Shown in pieces: positions 21,168 to 32,608 of a DNA stretch of 64,000 bases. Every line of letters starts with the position of its first letter. The first letter of the stretch is position 1. Made by a program: the position numbers and the translations under genes. The stretch covers positions 1,364,001 to 1,428,000 of the forward strand of contig JAULSN010000007.1 of NCBI GenBank assembly GCA_033439765.1, read 5' to 3'. Under the pieces are notes generated by a model. It was not told where the DNA came from. It was given only the letters and a program-made list of their open reading frames with translations, and searched no databases. This DNA comes from Lasiosphaeria ovina (Eukaryota; Ascomycota; Sordariomycetes; Sordariales; Lasiosphaeriaceae).

Positions 21168-23064
21168 ATGGCCGACACGCCCAACATGGAGGCGCAGGTT
21201 CAGGAGCTGCAGCAGCAGCTCGAGCAGCTCAAGATCAAGGCGGGCTCGTCCGTCTTCGATGCCTACCAGACGTCGCTCACGGCGCGGTACTGCAGCCCCG
21301 AGATGTCGCGGCTCTTCAGCCAGCGGTCGCGCCACTCGACGTGGCGCAAGCTGTGGCTCTACCTGGCCGAGGCAGAGAGCGAGCTGGGCATCGACGCCGT
21401 CACCCCCGACGCCCTCGACCAGATGCGCGCCCACCTCGTCCTCGCCGACGCCGACTTCGAGGTCGCGCGCGTCGAGGAGAAGAAGCGCCGTCACGATGTC
21501 ATGGCCCACGTCCACGCCTTTGGCGCCGTCGCCCCCAAAGCTGCCGGCATCATTCACTACGGAGTTAGTTATTAACCATCAGGGGATCATCAGGAGAACT
21601 TGCTAATAGAGTCCCAAAAACCACCAAGGCCACGAGCTGCTATGTCACCGACAACGCCGAGCTGATCCTCATGCGCGACGCAATGGACCTGCTCCTCCCC
21701 AAGCTGGCCAAGGTCATCGACAACCTGGCCAAGTTCGCCGTCGAGTGGAAGGCTCTGCCCACCCTGGCTTACACCCATCTTCAGCCAGGTAAGCTACTTT
21801 ACTGATTTCCCCTTTTCAACAGAGAATCATCTCGATTCATGAGAAAACATTAGCTAATATGTGAGCGCTTTGCACAATGAACTACCAGCGCAGCTCATCA
21901 CGGTCGGAAAACGCGCTGCTCAGTGGGCGCAGGATCTCATGTTTGATTTGGAGAGCATCGAGCACGTTCGCCGCGAACTCAAATTCCGAGGTATGATTCT
22001 CTGAATTCTTTTTTGGGCTAAAGATGTAATCAAAGTCGCGTAGCTCTCAAGGCCACTAGCGAAGTGTCTCTAGTACTTAATCAGGAACTAACACGACCAC
22101 CACTCTTCAAACAACAGGCGCGCAGGGAACCACGGGAACTCAGGCGTCCTTCTTGGAGATCTTCAACGGCGACGCTGCCAAGTGCGACCAGCTCAACGAG
22201 CTCGTCTGCAAGAAGGCCGGCTTCGCGAGCTGCTACGACGTGTCGACCCAGACGTACACGCGCAAGGTCGACCTGATCATCGCCAACGCCATCACCGGCC
22301 TCGGCCCCACCACGCAAAAAATTTGCGGCGACATCCGCCACCTCGCCACGTGGAAGGAGCTCGAGGAGCCGTTTGAGAAGGACCAGATAGGCTCGTCTGC
22401 AATGGTACGTAACTAACGAACTGACCCCCCGTTCCATATCTCGCGCTGATTTATCTACTCTCCGCACAACCAGGCGTACAAGCGCAACCCGATGCGGTCG
22501 GAGCGCATGTACAGCCTCGCGCGCGAGCTCATGTCCAAGCCGGCGAGCTTCGCCAACACGCTGTCGGACCAGTGGATGGAGCGGACGCTGGACGACAGCG
22601 CGATCCGGCGCATCGACATCCCGTCGACGTTCCTGCTGGCCGACGCCATCCTCATGGGGCTCGACAACATCACCAACGGGCTCGTCGTGTACCCCAAGGT
22701 GATCGAGGCGCGCGTGCAGCAGGAGCTGCCCTTCATGATCACCGAGAGCATCATCATGAAGCTCGTGGCTAAGGGCGAGTCGCGCCAGGAGGCCCACGAG
22801 CAGATCCGTGTGCTGTCGCACCAGGCCGGCAGCGTCGTCAAGAACGAGGGCAAGCCCAACGACCTTGTCGACCGCATCCGCGCCACCCCCTTCTTCAAGC
22901 CCATCCTGCCCGACCTCGACGACATGCTGCGCCCCGACCTGTACATTGGCCGCAGCGTTGACATTGTCGACCGCTTCTGCGGGCCCGGCGGCGTGCTCGA
23001 GCAAAAGATCAGCCCGTACCGCGCCGTCGTCGACAAGGCCGTCACTGCCGAGCTCAGCGTTTGA
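21168..23064 (+). CDS. ADE13: Adenylosuccinate lyase
   Basis: Five exons: 21168-21563, 21629-21788, 21889-21990, 22118-22404 and 22474-23064, giving 511 residues. It cleaves SAICAR to AICAR and adenylosuccinate to AMP in purine synthesis, releasing fumarate, normally as a cytosolic homotetramer. Splicing restores [15 protein letters not shown] (exons 1-2), [14 protein letters not shown] (exons 2-3) and [14 protein letters not shown] (exons 3-4). The fumarate lyase signature GSSAMAYKRNPM spans the exon 4/5 junction near residues 311-322. A glutamine-rich N-terminal stretch of about 20 residues precedes the conserved start of the enzyme. The first intron carries a TGCTAATA branch-like site. Function is secure. 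Confidence 0.96.
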
Positions 23065-24023
23065 TTTTTTTCTTCACAATCTTCTCAGGCTGGTGCCGCT
23101 GCTGATCAGTAATTTATCGATCGGCCTACACAAAAGAAAGTGAATGAAGAATAAAAATGAACGATGAAATCAAGATGACCCCCTGAAACACGTGGAAGGG
23201 TGATTTGCAATAAGGTGAGCTGAGGTAAGGTGAGCTGAGGCGAGGTAAGGTGAAGCGAAATGAGGTAAGGCGAGGTGAGGCGAGTTGAGTTTGAGATGAC
23301 AACAAAACAATGATGTGATGAGCTCTGAAATCTTGACACCGGATATCAATTCCCAGAATCCTCCGCCATTGTTGATTGAAACAGACAACAAACAGAACGA
23401 TGTAAACAGCCCCCACCCACAACTCCCCTATTTGTTCATAACATTAGGCCCGCCAGCCCTGCATAGTAGCATAATTAGCTCCCAAACTTACTCTGTACTA
23501 CGCACACATACGTACATGCAGTACCTGATAATACAACATAACACAACACTTATTACTCACTCATCAAAACACATATAGCGAGTCCAACAAGAGACCAATT
23601 GATAACGGTCTGCGATCAAAGGCGAGTGAATGGGGGGGTATCAATCCACGTTATTGATGTATAGAAAAATAATTGACGTGTGTTTCTCAGAATTTACAAA
23701 GGTGTGATATATAATAAAAAGGTATAGATCGAAGAAGAGGAAGAAGGTCGGACTCTTTTGCAGGAGGGAGGGAGGGAGAAACACCATCACCACCGCCACC
23801 ACCATCACACTACACCAGCTAGCTAGCAAGCAAGCAACAAACTGCCCCTGCCAACAATCTCCATCAAATACAAGAAGTGATAAACACACACACGCCCAAC
23901 TGGCGGCCTATTACAGTCTTTTTTATTTTGCCAATGTGTGAAGACCGCCAACCACCGACACCGCCGCCGAGAGAGGAGACAAAGGAGAGAGAAGAGAAGC
24001 ATGGGGGTGTGCTTTTGTTCCAA
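23065..24023. other. Intergenic between ADE13 and methyltransferase gene 3' ends
   Basis: Tail-to-tail spacer of 959 bp. It contains a purine-rich tandem repeat at 23211-23288 and otherwise AT-rich sequence. No gene is seen. Confidence 0.5.
23211..23288. repeat. Degenerate GAGGTAAGGTGA tandem repeat
   Basis: Repeated GAGGTAAGGTGAGCT, GAGGCGAGGTAAGGTGA and GAGGTAAGGCGAGGTGAG phrases, about five to six degenerate units lying about 150 bp after the ADE13 stop. The units contain GGTAAG and GGTGAG, which resemble splice donors on the plus strand. Confidence 0.75.
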
Positions 24024-27000
24024 TTAGAGGGTTTCCATGTCCAGGACCATGGTGATGATGCCGCTGTCGAAGGTGGTGGGTCTGGGCTTGCGGGCGTAGC
24101 CGCGGAGCATGCGGAAGGCGGAGCCGACGGCGCGGCCCTCCTCGACGACGGCGTGGACGTCGGCGATCATCTTGCCGGCCTCGCGCATGGCCTCGCCAGG
24201 GGTGACGGTGTCGGACAGGCGGAGGTCGCCGGCGGCCTTCTCCATCTCGGCGCGGAGGAGCCAGCGCTCCCAGCTCCAGCCGGCGGCGATGCCTGTGACA
24301 GCCGCCACGTTGTCGGTGGACCCGGACACGATGGCCTCGAGCTCGAGCGTCTTGCCGGGGACCGTCACGGTGCTGTCGCGGTCGGCGGCGGGCACCTTGG
24401 GCGCGGCGGGCTTGGGGCCGACCGGCAGGCACATCCAGGCGCGGCGGACGTCGTCGAAGCCGGCGCGCTCGAGGCGGCTGATGAAGCTGCGGGTGGGGTT
24501 GGCGTCGTAGCCCAGAGTCTGGAGCGCGAAGCCGAACTCGACCGCCTTGGCGTTGCCGAGGGGGCCGGCGTTCATGATGTCCGAGTCGAGCACGCTGAAC
24601 TCGAGGTAGCCACCGGGCTTGAGCACGCGCATGCACTCCTTGAGGCAGAGGTCCCACTCGTCAGTGCCGTTCTCGCCGAAGAGCTTGAGCACGGTGTGCA
24701 GCTCACGCGCCGACACGAGATCAAACTGGTCATCGGCAAAGGGAAGCTTGGTGAGGCGCTCGACAGCCACCTGGCGGTGGTTGGAGGGCCCGCGGATGTT
24801 GCTGTTGCTGAGCTGGCGGATGGCCTTGGTGGTGACAGTGTATATCTTGGTGTTGGGGTACTGCATGGCGGTGGCCCAGGCCCAGTCGCACGCGCCCTGG
24901 CCGCCGAGGTCGAGGATGCGCGCGCGGTCGCTGCTGAGGCCGTCGGGGCCGGGTGCCATGCGGCTCTGGCGAGCCAGGCGCTTGGCCACGGGGGCGGCGA
25001 TGAGGCGGCCGCCGTTGAGCATCTTGGTGGCGGCGACGTGCCACGTGGGCATGTTCATCTGACCGAGCGCCTCGGCCTCCTTCTCGGCGCGGAGCTTGTC
25101 CGGGTCCTCGGCGATGATGTCGTCACCGCGGGCCACGTTGGCGCTCATGCGCTTCTTGGACGACTGCGGCACCACAGACAGCTGGTACTTGCCGAGCAGC
25201 TGGTTGCGGTGGCTGTCCTTGAGAGAGACGCGCTGCGACTGGAGCACCTCGAAGCGGGGCTGCTGGTGGACGAAGACGTCGGCGGGGCACGACTTCACGG
25301 AGGCATCGGTGAAGGCACGGTAATAGGCAGACTCCTGGCGTAGGAGCTTGGACGGAAGGCTGCGCGGAAGGTTCTCCTTGGAGAGCACGGCCTCGGAGAA
25401 GCGGACAGACTTCTTCTTCAACTCGGGCTCGGTGGCCACCTCCTTGGCGGCGACCTGGGCCTTCTCGTCGACCTCGGACTCCTCAGCCTTGGCCGCCTCG
25501 GCGGGCTCGGCATCGTCTGAAAAGCCGACGACGCCCTGGAGGTAGGCGCGCTGGGCAGCCAACCACATCTCGGTGCGGTCCTCGTGGCTTTGGGCATTCT
25601 CGGACTGAGGCAGCGGCAACAGATCCTCGACGACGATCTCGGTGGCATCGACCGGAGAGGAAGCAGACTCCTCGGTGATGGGCGTGGGCACGACAAAGTT
25701 GGGAGTGGGCGGGACTCTGCGGGCGGTGACGGGCCTTGGGGTCTCCTCAAGCCGGATCGCGGTGGGGAGATCTTCAGGGTTAACCCCTTCGGGGACCTCG
25801 ACGACGCGCTCGACGATAGCCGCAGGCTGGCTGTCAAGGTGCAATGGACGGGGCGGCGGAGGCGGGATCTTCTCGCCACTTCGGGCCCAGGGGCTCTTGT
25901 AGAAGTTCTCGGCCGTGGTCGAGGTGGGCGGGTTGGAAACGGGGCTGGCGACGCCCATGTGCCAGGTGCGGCGGGTGGCGGACGAGAGGTCGGCGAAGAA
26001 GCCGCCGGGAGACGGGATGTCGAGCTTGCTCAGCTCGGCGAGGGATTGGCGGTGGGCCGAGGGGGCCCTGTTGATGCCCGTCATTAAGCGCGGAAGCTGC
26101 TGGGTCTGGCGCATCTCGGACATCTCCTGGGGAACCTCGATGACCTGGGTGGTGGGGGACTCCTCGTACTCGGTGTCGCTGCCGGACAGAGCATGCAGCG
26201 TCTCGAGGGCACCGGGCTGGAGGCGGACTCCGGACCACTCCTCGTCGACGTTGTCTTGGGCGCCGATCAGGGGAGTGGGAGGTGCCGACATGAGCGCCAG
26301 CTCCTCCGAGTTCATGCTCCCGTCGAGGGACGGCGGTGCCGACATGTGGGGAACCTCGAGCGACTGGCGCAGCTCCATGAGGGACATGATTGCGGGAGAC
26401 ATGGGGACGGCCGAAGTTGGTGTTGGCGCGATGGGCGAGGCCAGGGCCTTCTTGGCGGCGGCGACGAGGGCGGCGTCGGAGGGGATCACGAGAGGAGCCA
26501 GGCCTCGGCGCGAGCCGGTCGAGGACCGCGAGGACCTCCTGAGACTACTCCTCGAGCTCTTTGCACTCCCCTGGCGGCCGATGCCGTTGGCCATAAGCCT
26601 CTCCTTGCGGTGGATCTCGTCGTCGGAAACGTCGTAGAGGTCGTCAAACTCGGTAACATCAGTGCCGACGCTTCCTCGGTTGTTCCACATCTTACTGGAC
26701 GGGTTGGACGAGGAGGTCTCGGAGCTCGTGTCGTCGAGGTCGAGGTCGACCTCGCCTTCACTCGACTGGTACGACGGCGTGGCCGGCACGACCGGGGCGG
26801 CGAGGAAGTGTAGGCCGCGCGGAGTCGGGAAGTGGTCACTCAGGGGAGAGAGCCACTGCTCGATCTTTTCAGTCGGCTGCCGGAGCCTCCTCCTCCTCTC
26901 ACCGGCGGCGAGTGCCTCTTTTGTTTGCTCAGGCTCCTCCATTATGGGATTAAGGGTCCGACCCAACCTCCTCCGACCCTGCGGGGATGGCGGGCGAAAT

Positions 27001-27029
27001 GTTCGGGGCAATAGCACGAAGTCCGACAT
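24024..27029 (-). CDS. SAM-dependent methyltransferase-domain protein with long disordered N-terminus
   Basis: A single long exon of 1001 residues, starting at the ATG at 27029 (a TTG two codons upstream is not a likely start). Residues 1-650 are low-complexity: Ser/Arg-rich, acidic and Pro-rich, with many SP/TP phosphosite-like motifs. The class I methyltransferase fold is at the C-terminus: motif I ILDLGGQGACDWAW near 702, the LPFADDQFDLVSARELHTVL segment containing the motif II-like acidic residues, and VLKPGGYLEFSVLDSDIM near 800. The family donates methyl groups from S-adenosylmethionine; the substrate is unknown. Motif I here reads LGGQG rather than the classic GxGxG. It resembles a Pezizomycotina-conserved methyltransferase group that I cannot name further. 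Confidence 0.85.
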   Translation of the reverse strand: MSDFVLLPRTFRPPSPQGRRRLGRTLNPIMEEPEQTKEALAAGERRRRLRQPTEKIEQWLSPLSDHFPTPRGLHFLAAPVVPATPSYQSSEGEVDLDLDDTSSETSSSNPSSKMWNNRGSVGTDVTEFDDLYDVSDDEIHRKERLMANGIGRQGSAKSSRSSLRRSSRSSTGSRRGLAPLVIPSDAALVAAAKKALASPIAPTPTSAVPMSPAIMSLMELRQSLEVPHMSAPPSLDGSMNSEELALMSAPPTPLIGAQDNVDEEWSGVRLQPGALETLHALSGSDTEYEESPTTQVIEVPQEMSEMRQTQQLPRLMTGINRAPSAHRQSLAELSKLDIPSPGGFFADLSSATRRTWHMGVASPVSNPPTSTTAENFYKSPWARSGEKIPPPPPRPLHLDSQPAAIVERVVEVPEGVNPEDLPTAIRLEETPRPVTARRVPPTPNFVVPTPITEESASSPVDATEIVVEDLLPLPQSENAQSHEDRTEMWLAAQRAYLQGVVGFSDDAEPAEAAKAEESEVDEKAQVAAKEVATEPELKKKSVRFSEAVLSKENLPRSLPSKLLRQESAYYRAFTDASVKSCPADVFVHQQPRFEVLQSQRVSLKDSHRNQLLGKYQLSVVPQSSKKRMSANVARGDDIIAEDPDKLRAEKEAEALGQMNMPTWHVAATKMLNGGRLIAAPVAKRLARQSRMAPGPDGLSSDRARILDLGGQGACDWAWATAMQYPNTKIYTVTTKAIRQLSNSNIRGPSNHRQVAVERLTKLPFADDQFDLVSARELHTVLKLFGENGTDEWDLCLKECMRVLKPGGYLEFSVLDSDIMNAGPLGNAKAVEFGFALQTLGYDANPTRSFISRLERAGFDDVRRAWMCLPVGPKPAAPKVPAADRDSTVTVPGKTLELEAIVSGSTDNVAAVTGIAAGWSWERWLLRAEMEKAAGDLRLSDTVTPGEAMREAGKMIADVHAVVEEGRAVGSAFRMLRGYARKPRPTTFDSGIITMVLDMETL

Positions 27030-29715
27030 TGTCAAGGCGAAAGCTTGTTTGTTGTTCGGCGGGATTCTGAAAGGAATATCGATAGGGCGGCTGTTGGTTC
27101 ACACAAACATGGAATAGGCCTGATTAGGCGATGTGGGAGACGACCAGCGTCGGGGCAATACAACAAGCACTAATGAAAAAAGGGGATGGTCAACGAGGGA
27201 CCAGCTTCGATCAACGAAGCACTATTGTTTAACGTGCGCAAGAGGCGTAGAGAAAGGAAGTGGAGGGCAACTAGACGGCGCCTTCGCAGGTGACCGGGGA
27301 TGCCATGTATTATAAACTGGAAGGAAGGAATCGAGAGAGGGAGGGCAGAGGAGACGCCAGTCATCCTACTACACGCAATGGGCCATGGGGGGGGCCATTT
27401 CCTACCAGAGCTGAGCGCCTAACGGGCAGTCTAAGGCTCTAAGCAGTAGCACGCACGCACGCACGCGACCGACGCCGAGCCATATGGCGTTCGCTTTCCC
27501 GCCGACGTCGACGAGCCGACAGGGAGTGGTGGCCACGTCCGGAGCAGCGCAGGCGGCAGGCTGGACCAAGCTTCCCAAGTCGGGTCTCGCGTTGCAGCGG
27601 GGGCCCTGCAAGCCTGGTGGAAGCAGTGGCCGGCCGAGGCGGGCCCATTGGGTTGGGCACCATCCACAGGCCAGTCGTCGTCGGATCTGGCGAGCCCAAG
27701 ACTCGAAGGAGAGCGAAGGGGGGGAAGGTTTAACGGGGCAGGCGAATCAGGGCGCGCCAGACCCGGTACCGGCCTGGAGCCAGCGAATCGATATATGCCA
27801 TGCGTATGTAAGGCGCGCGCCAATGTCGTCCCTGGCGGGGGCGAGGGAACAAGTTACTGCAACTTGCAAGAGAGCTCAGCCAATGGGGCGGCCCGGTACC
27901 AACGCCAGAGGCCGGACGGGCGCTTAAAGCCTCGGTGCGGCTGTGCCACCTCATTGGCGAGCCCAGGCCACATCCCATCTTATTAGCTCTAGTAGTGTGC
28001 GACACCCTGCACGGGGGTACATAACATACTGTGTAACTCATCAGGGAGCTGGGACCCGTCGACCAGGCCAAGAGGAATGATGTGCGTATTGCGAAAGCCA
28101 CTCTTGACGAGTCCTGGGGCAAGACAGCGCGCGAGAAGAAATCTGCAGCGTCGCAGGCCCAGACCACCTACCTCACTTCTGCAGCGCCAGTTCGAGACGC
28201 GCCGTGCAGAGAACGAACGGGACGGTGCGTCCGTACGTGCGAGATGATGCTGAACCGGGAACTGGGCTCGGGAGTTTGAGTTGCCTGCCATGCTACCCCA
28301 GAGTCCAGCCCAGCCTAGTTGTTAGTAGTTGCAAGAATGTATGTGCAGTTCCGTATGGATATCGGGATCGAGCATCGAGAGTCCGAACATGCCATATGCC
28401 ATGCCTGTGCCGCTGGTTAATCGCGCCTTGAACCGCCATCCACTCCCTTCACAGTACACAGCATATGAGCCGCCATCGATCCCACCACAACGGTCCATCT
28501 GTCCTTCTGTCATTCAGGGCCCCGGCACAGCAAAAGCCATGCCAATGATCCCATGTGCTGACTGTCCTTCCTTAAGGAACTGGCTTTCCATATCCGGCCA
28601 TTCACTGGTCCTCTTTTGGCCGGTAAGAGCCGAGTTGGCGGTTGTGTCATGTAGATCTGCATAGCCGATACGGCGCAGCAAGAGAAGTCTGCAAGTTAGC
28701 CGCGAGCTGCTTCCTTCAAAAGGCGAGTCCGTCTAGGTGATCACCAACTCGCCCCCAGGTAGCCGTCGACCAAGAGGTTTTGCAGATGGTTAAATGGCTT
28801 CATTTCATGGGCGGATAATAATTCGCAAATGCTGCTTTGCATCAGGGTGCAAGCCCCAATTCTTCTGGAAACCCACACAAGTCAAATACACGGAAAGCTG
28901 GCCATCGGCGCGAAGCATTCGGCCACTAGCACAAACAAGGGCTGCAACCGCCCCCGTCGAGTCTTGCATTTTGCAGCTTGCAGGAGGCAAATTGCGATGA
29001 TGACTTGGATGACGCTCGATGGCAGGGCACTCGTGATGGTAATCTGATATTCAATGCGCAGCCGCAGCAAGTATTTGGCTGAACTGGAGAGCGTGTGGAG
29101 ACATCCATACAGTAAAGGCAGGAACCGCGCTGAAAAGACGAGGCGACAAAGGTGGGCGCTTGTGACGATCCAGGTCCCGTCACGGGATGGAACGCAGTGT
29201 GCCAGTGTGGCACTCACGGCATCGGAGCGTGGGACCGTGAGAGCATGTGGGAAGCAGCAGCAGCTCGCGCAGGGAGGTGCGGTTCAAGGCGAGCCGCCCG
29301 TTGCTGTGGGTCTCTGCTCCCTTGCCGAAGCGCATATGATTGGCCAACAACAAAGCCTTCCGTTCTGCGTGCAAGAAAGCTTGGCCTTTTGTGCCCCGCC
29401 GTGTCGAGGGAAAAAAGGTACCCCGCAATGCGCGAGGAGAGGAGGGGCAGAACGAACTGGGCTCTATTGCTGCTCTTCACCACCAAGACGACGAACACGT
29501 ACCAGACAAAATTGCTGCACCAGGATCTACCTTAGCCACGGCGACGCGTAGGGCACACCCGCTTAACCACGCGCCCGTGACAGCCCGCCACAGCACCCTT
29601 TGCACCAATATCACAGCCACATCGCGACTGCTGCCGCCGCCCCAGTCACACGACCTCCGGCGACCTCCGTTGTTTCCGGCTCTTGAGGCCGAGCGAGCGA
29701 CACACAGCTTTCGTC
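27030..29715. other. Intergenic (2.7 kb), no gene seen
   Basis: Divergent spacer between the methyltransferase and TMA22 starts. A CACG run lies at about 27449-27467. GC-rich parts give overlapping open frames on both strands (27400-28300, 28800-29550), but none has a domain, a stable frame or introns that join. The final several hundred bases should hold the TMA22 promoter. Confidence 0.45.
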
Positions 29716-30769
29716 ATGGCTGAGCAGCAGCCCGCCGCCGCGGCCCCCGCTGCCCCGGTCGCCCGTCACGTCACTTACTGCGGTGGTAAACACGAACCCC
29801 CTTGACGCGATTGTCTATCTATCCTCTTCCCCCCCCTTTTCCGTACCCCCTTTTCAAAAGCTTGTTCCCGCCAATATGTACTGACATGCAACCTCCCTTC
29901 CCTCCTTTCGTCTAGTGTGCACGTTGCCGCCTGAGGTACGCTTTCCCAATGCCGTTGCTGCTACCCCCCCCCTTCCAATCCCCACGGAACAACTTGAGCA
30001 ATCCCGCTTATTACTCCGTATTTCGCCGGCATCTGGTATAGTACTGCGAATATGGCGGCACAGTCAAGAAGTGCCAGGAGTGGCTCGAGAAGAAGTACCC
30101 GGACATGTACGCCAGGATATGGTCGCCAGGTTCGTCATGCTCTCCGTCCGTCCGACTACTCATCTCCCCCCCCCCCTTTACCCCCCTTAATATGCAACAA
30201 TCAAGACCCAAAGGAAACAAAAGCCCATCCACACCCAATAGCATAAACTGCCCGCCCAACCTCTGAGCCTCTTTTCCCACGTATTGTTATTATCCCATCT
30301 CGCCAACAAGCCGCTGACGGGGGACGCCTGTTTGCCCACCGTTACAGAAGTCCTAGAAGCCGCGACAGCCTCCCTCTCGCTGGAGGCGCAGGAGCGGGCG
30401 GCCAAGGACGCCAAGAAGAAGGCGGCCAAGGCGGAGGCGGCGGAGCAGAAGCACGCGGACCGGCTGGCGAATAGCGTGGTGACGATCAAGCGCATCGAGC
30501 GCAACAAGCGCAAGTACGTGACGGCCGTGTCGGGGCTCGAGGCGTTCGGGCTCGACCTCAAGAAGGTGTCCAAGGACTTTGGCAAGAAGTTCGCCACGGG
30601 CTCGTCCGTGACCAAGGTGCCGAGCGGCGGCGAGGAGATCGTCGTGCAGGGCGACGTCAGCGGCGAGATCGAGGAGTTCCTGCTGGAGAAGTACAAGGAC
30701 ATCCCCGAGGACAACATTGAGCTCGTCGAGGACAAGAAAAAGAAGGCCGCGGGCCCCGGCGCTGGCTAG
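29716..30769 (+). CDS. TMA22: Translation machinery-associated protein 22 (density-regulated protein family)
   Basis: Four exons: 29716-29785, 29916-29935, 30042-30129 and 30348-30769, coding 199 residues. The second exon has only 20 nt. Splicing yields HVTYCGVCTLPPEYCEYGG, carrying the conserved cysteine cluster C-x2-C-x6-C of the DENR family, then VKKCQEWLEKKYPDMY. The C-terminal SUI1/eIF1-like domain starts at about residue 100 (TIKRIERNKRKYVTAVSGLE) and includes LKKVSKDFGKKFATGSSV. The family binds the 40S subunit with an MCT-1/Tma20 partner and acts in 40S recycling and re-initiation. A Lys/Ala-rich helix (residues about 70-95) links the parts. The TAG stop faces borealin's stop 377 bp away. 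Confidence 0.95.
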
Positions 30770-31146
30770 GTAGGCTCCGGCGAGACCACGCTGGGGGGAG
30801 GAGGAGTGACCGGTGTTCGACAATAGACTTGAGAGTTATCATGGGTACCAACAGCGCAAGACAGGAATATCAATAACTCCAATTGTGTGTGCCGAAGCGG
30901 CCGCCGTATCCCGCAGATAGACGTACTACTTGTCCGATGACTTTGTGACGCGAGAACGAAGCCACTTTGCCAGCCCCAAAAAAACAGACTCCGCTAAAAT
31001 TATAAACCAGACAGGACACTGAAATCGAAAATCCGTCATAAACCATGCATCAATCATACACTCTGAAAATCGATATGTAATGCTTTCCCAAACGCCAGTG
31101 GCAACCGCCCCTAATCCCATGCAAACTACTGAAGGGCGGGGCGCCA
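30770..31146. other. Convergent 3' spacer between TMA22 and borealin gene
   Basis: 377 bp between two stop codons of convergent genes. It should contain both 3' untranslated regions. No other feature is seen. Confidence 0.6.
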
Positions 31147-32608
31147 TCAAGCTCGCTTCCTCAAAACTCTTCCAGTACCAGTCGTTGAAGCCGCCGGCGG
31201 GGCAGCCTTGCTCGCGGGGGCCTTCCTAGTCGTGCCGGCCACGACTCCCTTCTTGATCGTGCCTATAACAGTGCGCTTGGCGGGAGCGGGGGCTGGCGCC
31301 GCAGCCTTGTGTGTTGCCATGGCTGTGGCTGGCCGCTTCCTCACCACGGTCGAGGTGCTGCCGTCGCTGGACTCGCTGGTGGCACTAACTCTCCGCGCCG
31401 TCCGCGTTGCAGGCCTCGAGGGTTGGGGGGGTGCAGCTGCCGTGGCTCCCCTCCTCGTTCGCGTCGTCGTCGTCGTGGCTCCGCCGCCGTTAGCGGAGCT
31501 CGCTGTTGTCGACGTCGTCGTCTTGCGTGCCGTGGCGGCGGCGCGTGTCGAACGCGCCTTCTCCACCATGTTGCTCAGTAGGCTCGTGCCGCCCATCTTG
31601 GTTGGAGACACGGGGCGCGCAATGCCCGACCGCCCACCCGGCGTCGGGGGTGGAGGCTGGGCCCGCTCACCACCGCGCTGGATCCGCGAGTTGGACGACG
31701 TCGGCGACAGCACCTGCCCCGGATTGCGCACGAGCTCCGTGGCCGGGCCGGCGCGCGTTTTCTTCTTTGGATTCTCAATGTTGCGCTCAAAGTCGTTCTC
31801 CTTGTCACCACCGCCAGATATCTCATGACTGTGAAAGTGAACGCCTGGTCAGTACAGAGATCTCGTCAAATGGCATGGGGAAGAACTAGGGGATGGTGCA
31901 CAAACCTCAGTCTCTTAGCTGGCCGCATCGGGGACGCGGATCCAGAGGCGAACATGGGCGCGCTGGCCAGGGGAGGGCGTTTGGTTACGGCGTCTTTTGC
32001 GGGCACCGGAGGGCCCCTAGTTGAAGCATTGGCAGTAGCAACTGCTGCTGTCCGTTGCGCCTGCTGCTGTTGCTGTTGTTGTTGTTGATGCTGCTGTTCG
32101 GCCGAGAGTTTCTGCAGCAGCTCGCCCATCTTGACCTTGCGCAGCGAGAGCGGGATGCGGTTGACGCGAATCTCAATCCGCGTCCGCAGACTCTGTGCGT
32201 GGATGTTGTAGTTTGCTCGCAACTTCCGGGCGCGTTCAGTTACTAGAAATATAAAAATTAGCGTCGCGGTCTCTCAATGACATGGCAGTACCGAGGCTTT
32301 TGCGGGGCTTCCAGAGGTAATGGTGATATATATAGGGTTTCGTGTGAATTGGGCTAGGTAAACGCACTCTCCAGCTGCAAGTTGTCAATCAGTGCCTGCT
32401 TCTGCGCAAGCGTGATGCTGCTGTTCAGCTTTCTTTTCTTGGCCGGGCTCTCCTGATGGCGCTGGTCTGCTGCGCTGGGGCTCCCTGTCTTTGTCGGGAT
32501 TTTCTGCGGACTTGTTGCCATGACGGGCGCGTTCTGCTGGTAGTGCTGGTCGTCGTTGGAAACCGTGGATTGGTTCGACTTTCGCTTTCTGCCGCGCGCG
32601 GGAGGCAT
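31147..32608 (-). CDS. NBL1: Borealin/Nbl1-type chromosomal passenger complex subunit
   Basis: Three exons: 32608-32368, 32242-31906 and 31828-31147, closing to 419 residues. Splicing exons 1 and 2 builds the Nbl1/Borealin N-terminal domain, about residues 67-128: LAQKQALIDNLQLE joined to ITERARKLRANYN, then RTRIEIRVNRIPLSLRKVKM. In the family this helical segment bundles with Survivin and the INCENP N-terminus to direct Aurora B to centromeres and the spindle midzone. The start MPPARGRKRKS is basic. After a poly-Gln run the remaining 290 residues are disordered, basic and Ser/Thr/Ala/Pro-rich, with a VSPTKMGGTSLLSNMVEKAR patch. Yeast Nbl1 is only about 73 residues, so this is a much longer filamentous-fungal form. 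It is divergent with RPN10. Confidence 0.88.

Noticed and set aside
22081..23004. 307-codon minus-strand open frame
   Set aside because: Antisense shadow of the ADE13 exons 4 and 5; no motif.
23877..25343. 488-codon open frame on the plus strand
   Set aside because: It lies antisense to the methyltransferase coding exon, whose frame has clear motifs. GC-rich codon third positions make long shadow frames, and its Ala/Gly/Val/His composition resembles no protein family.
27400..28300. Overlapping open frames on both strands
   Set aside because: No frame is consistently longer or more protein-like than the others, and no homology is recognised; explained by GC content.
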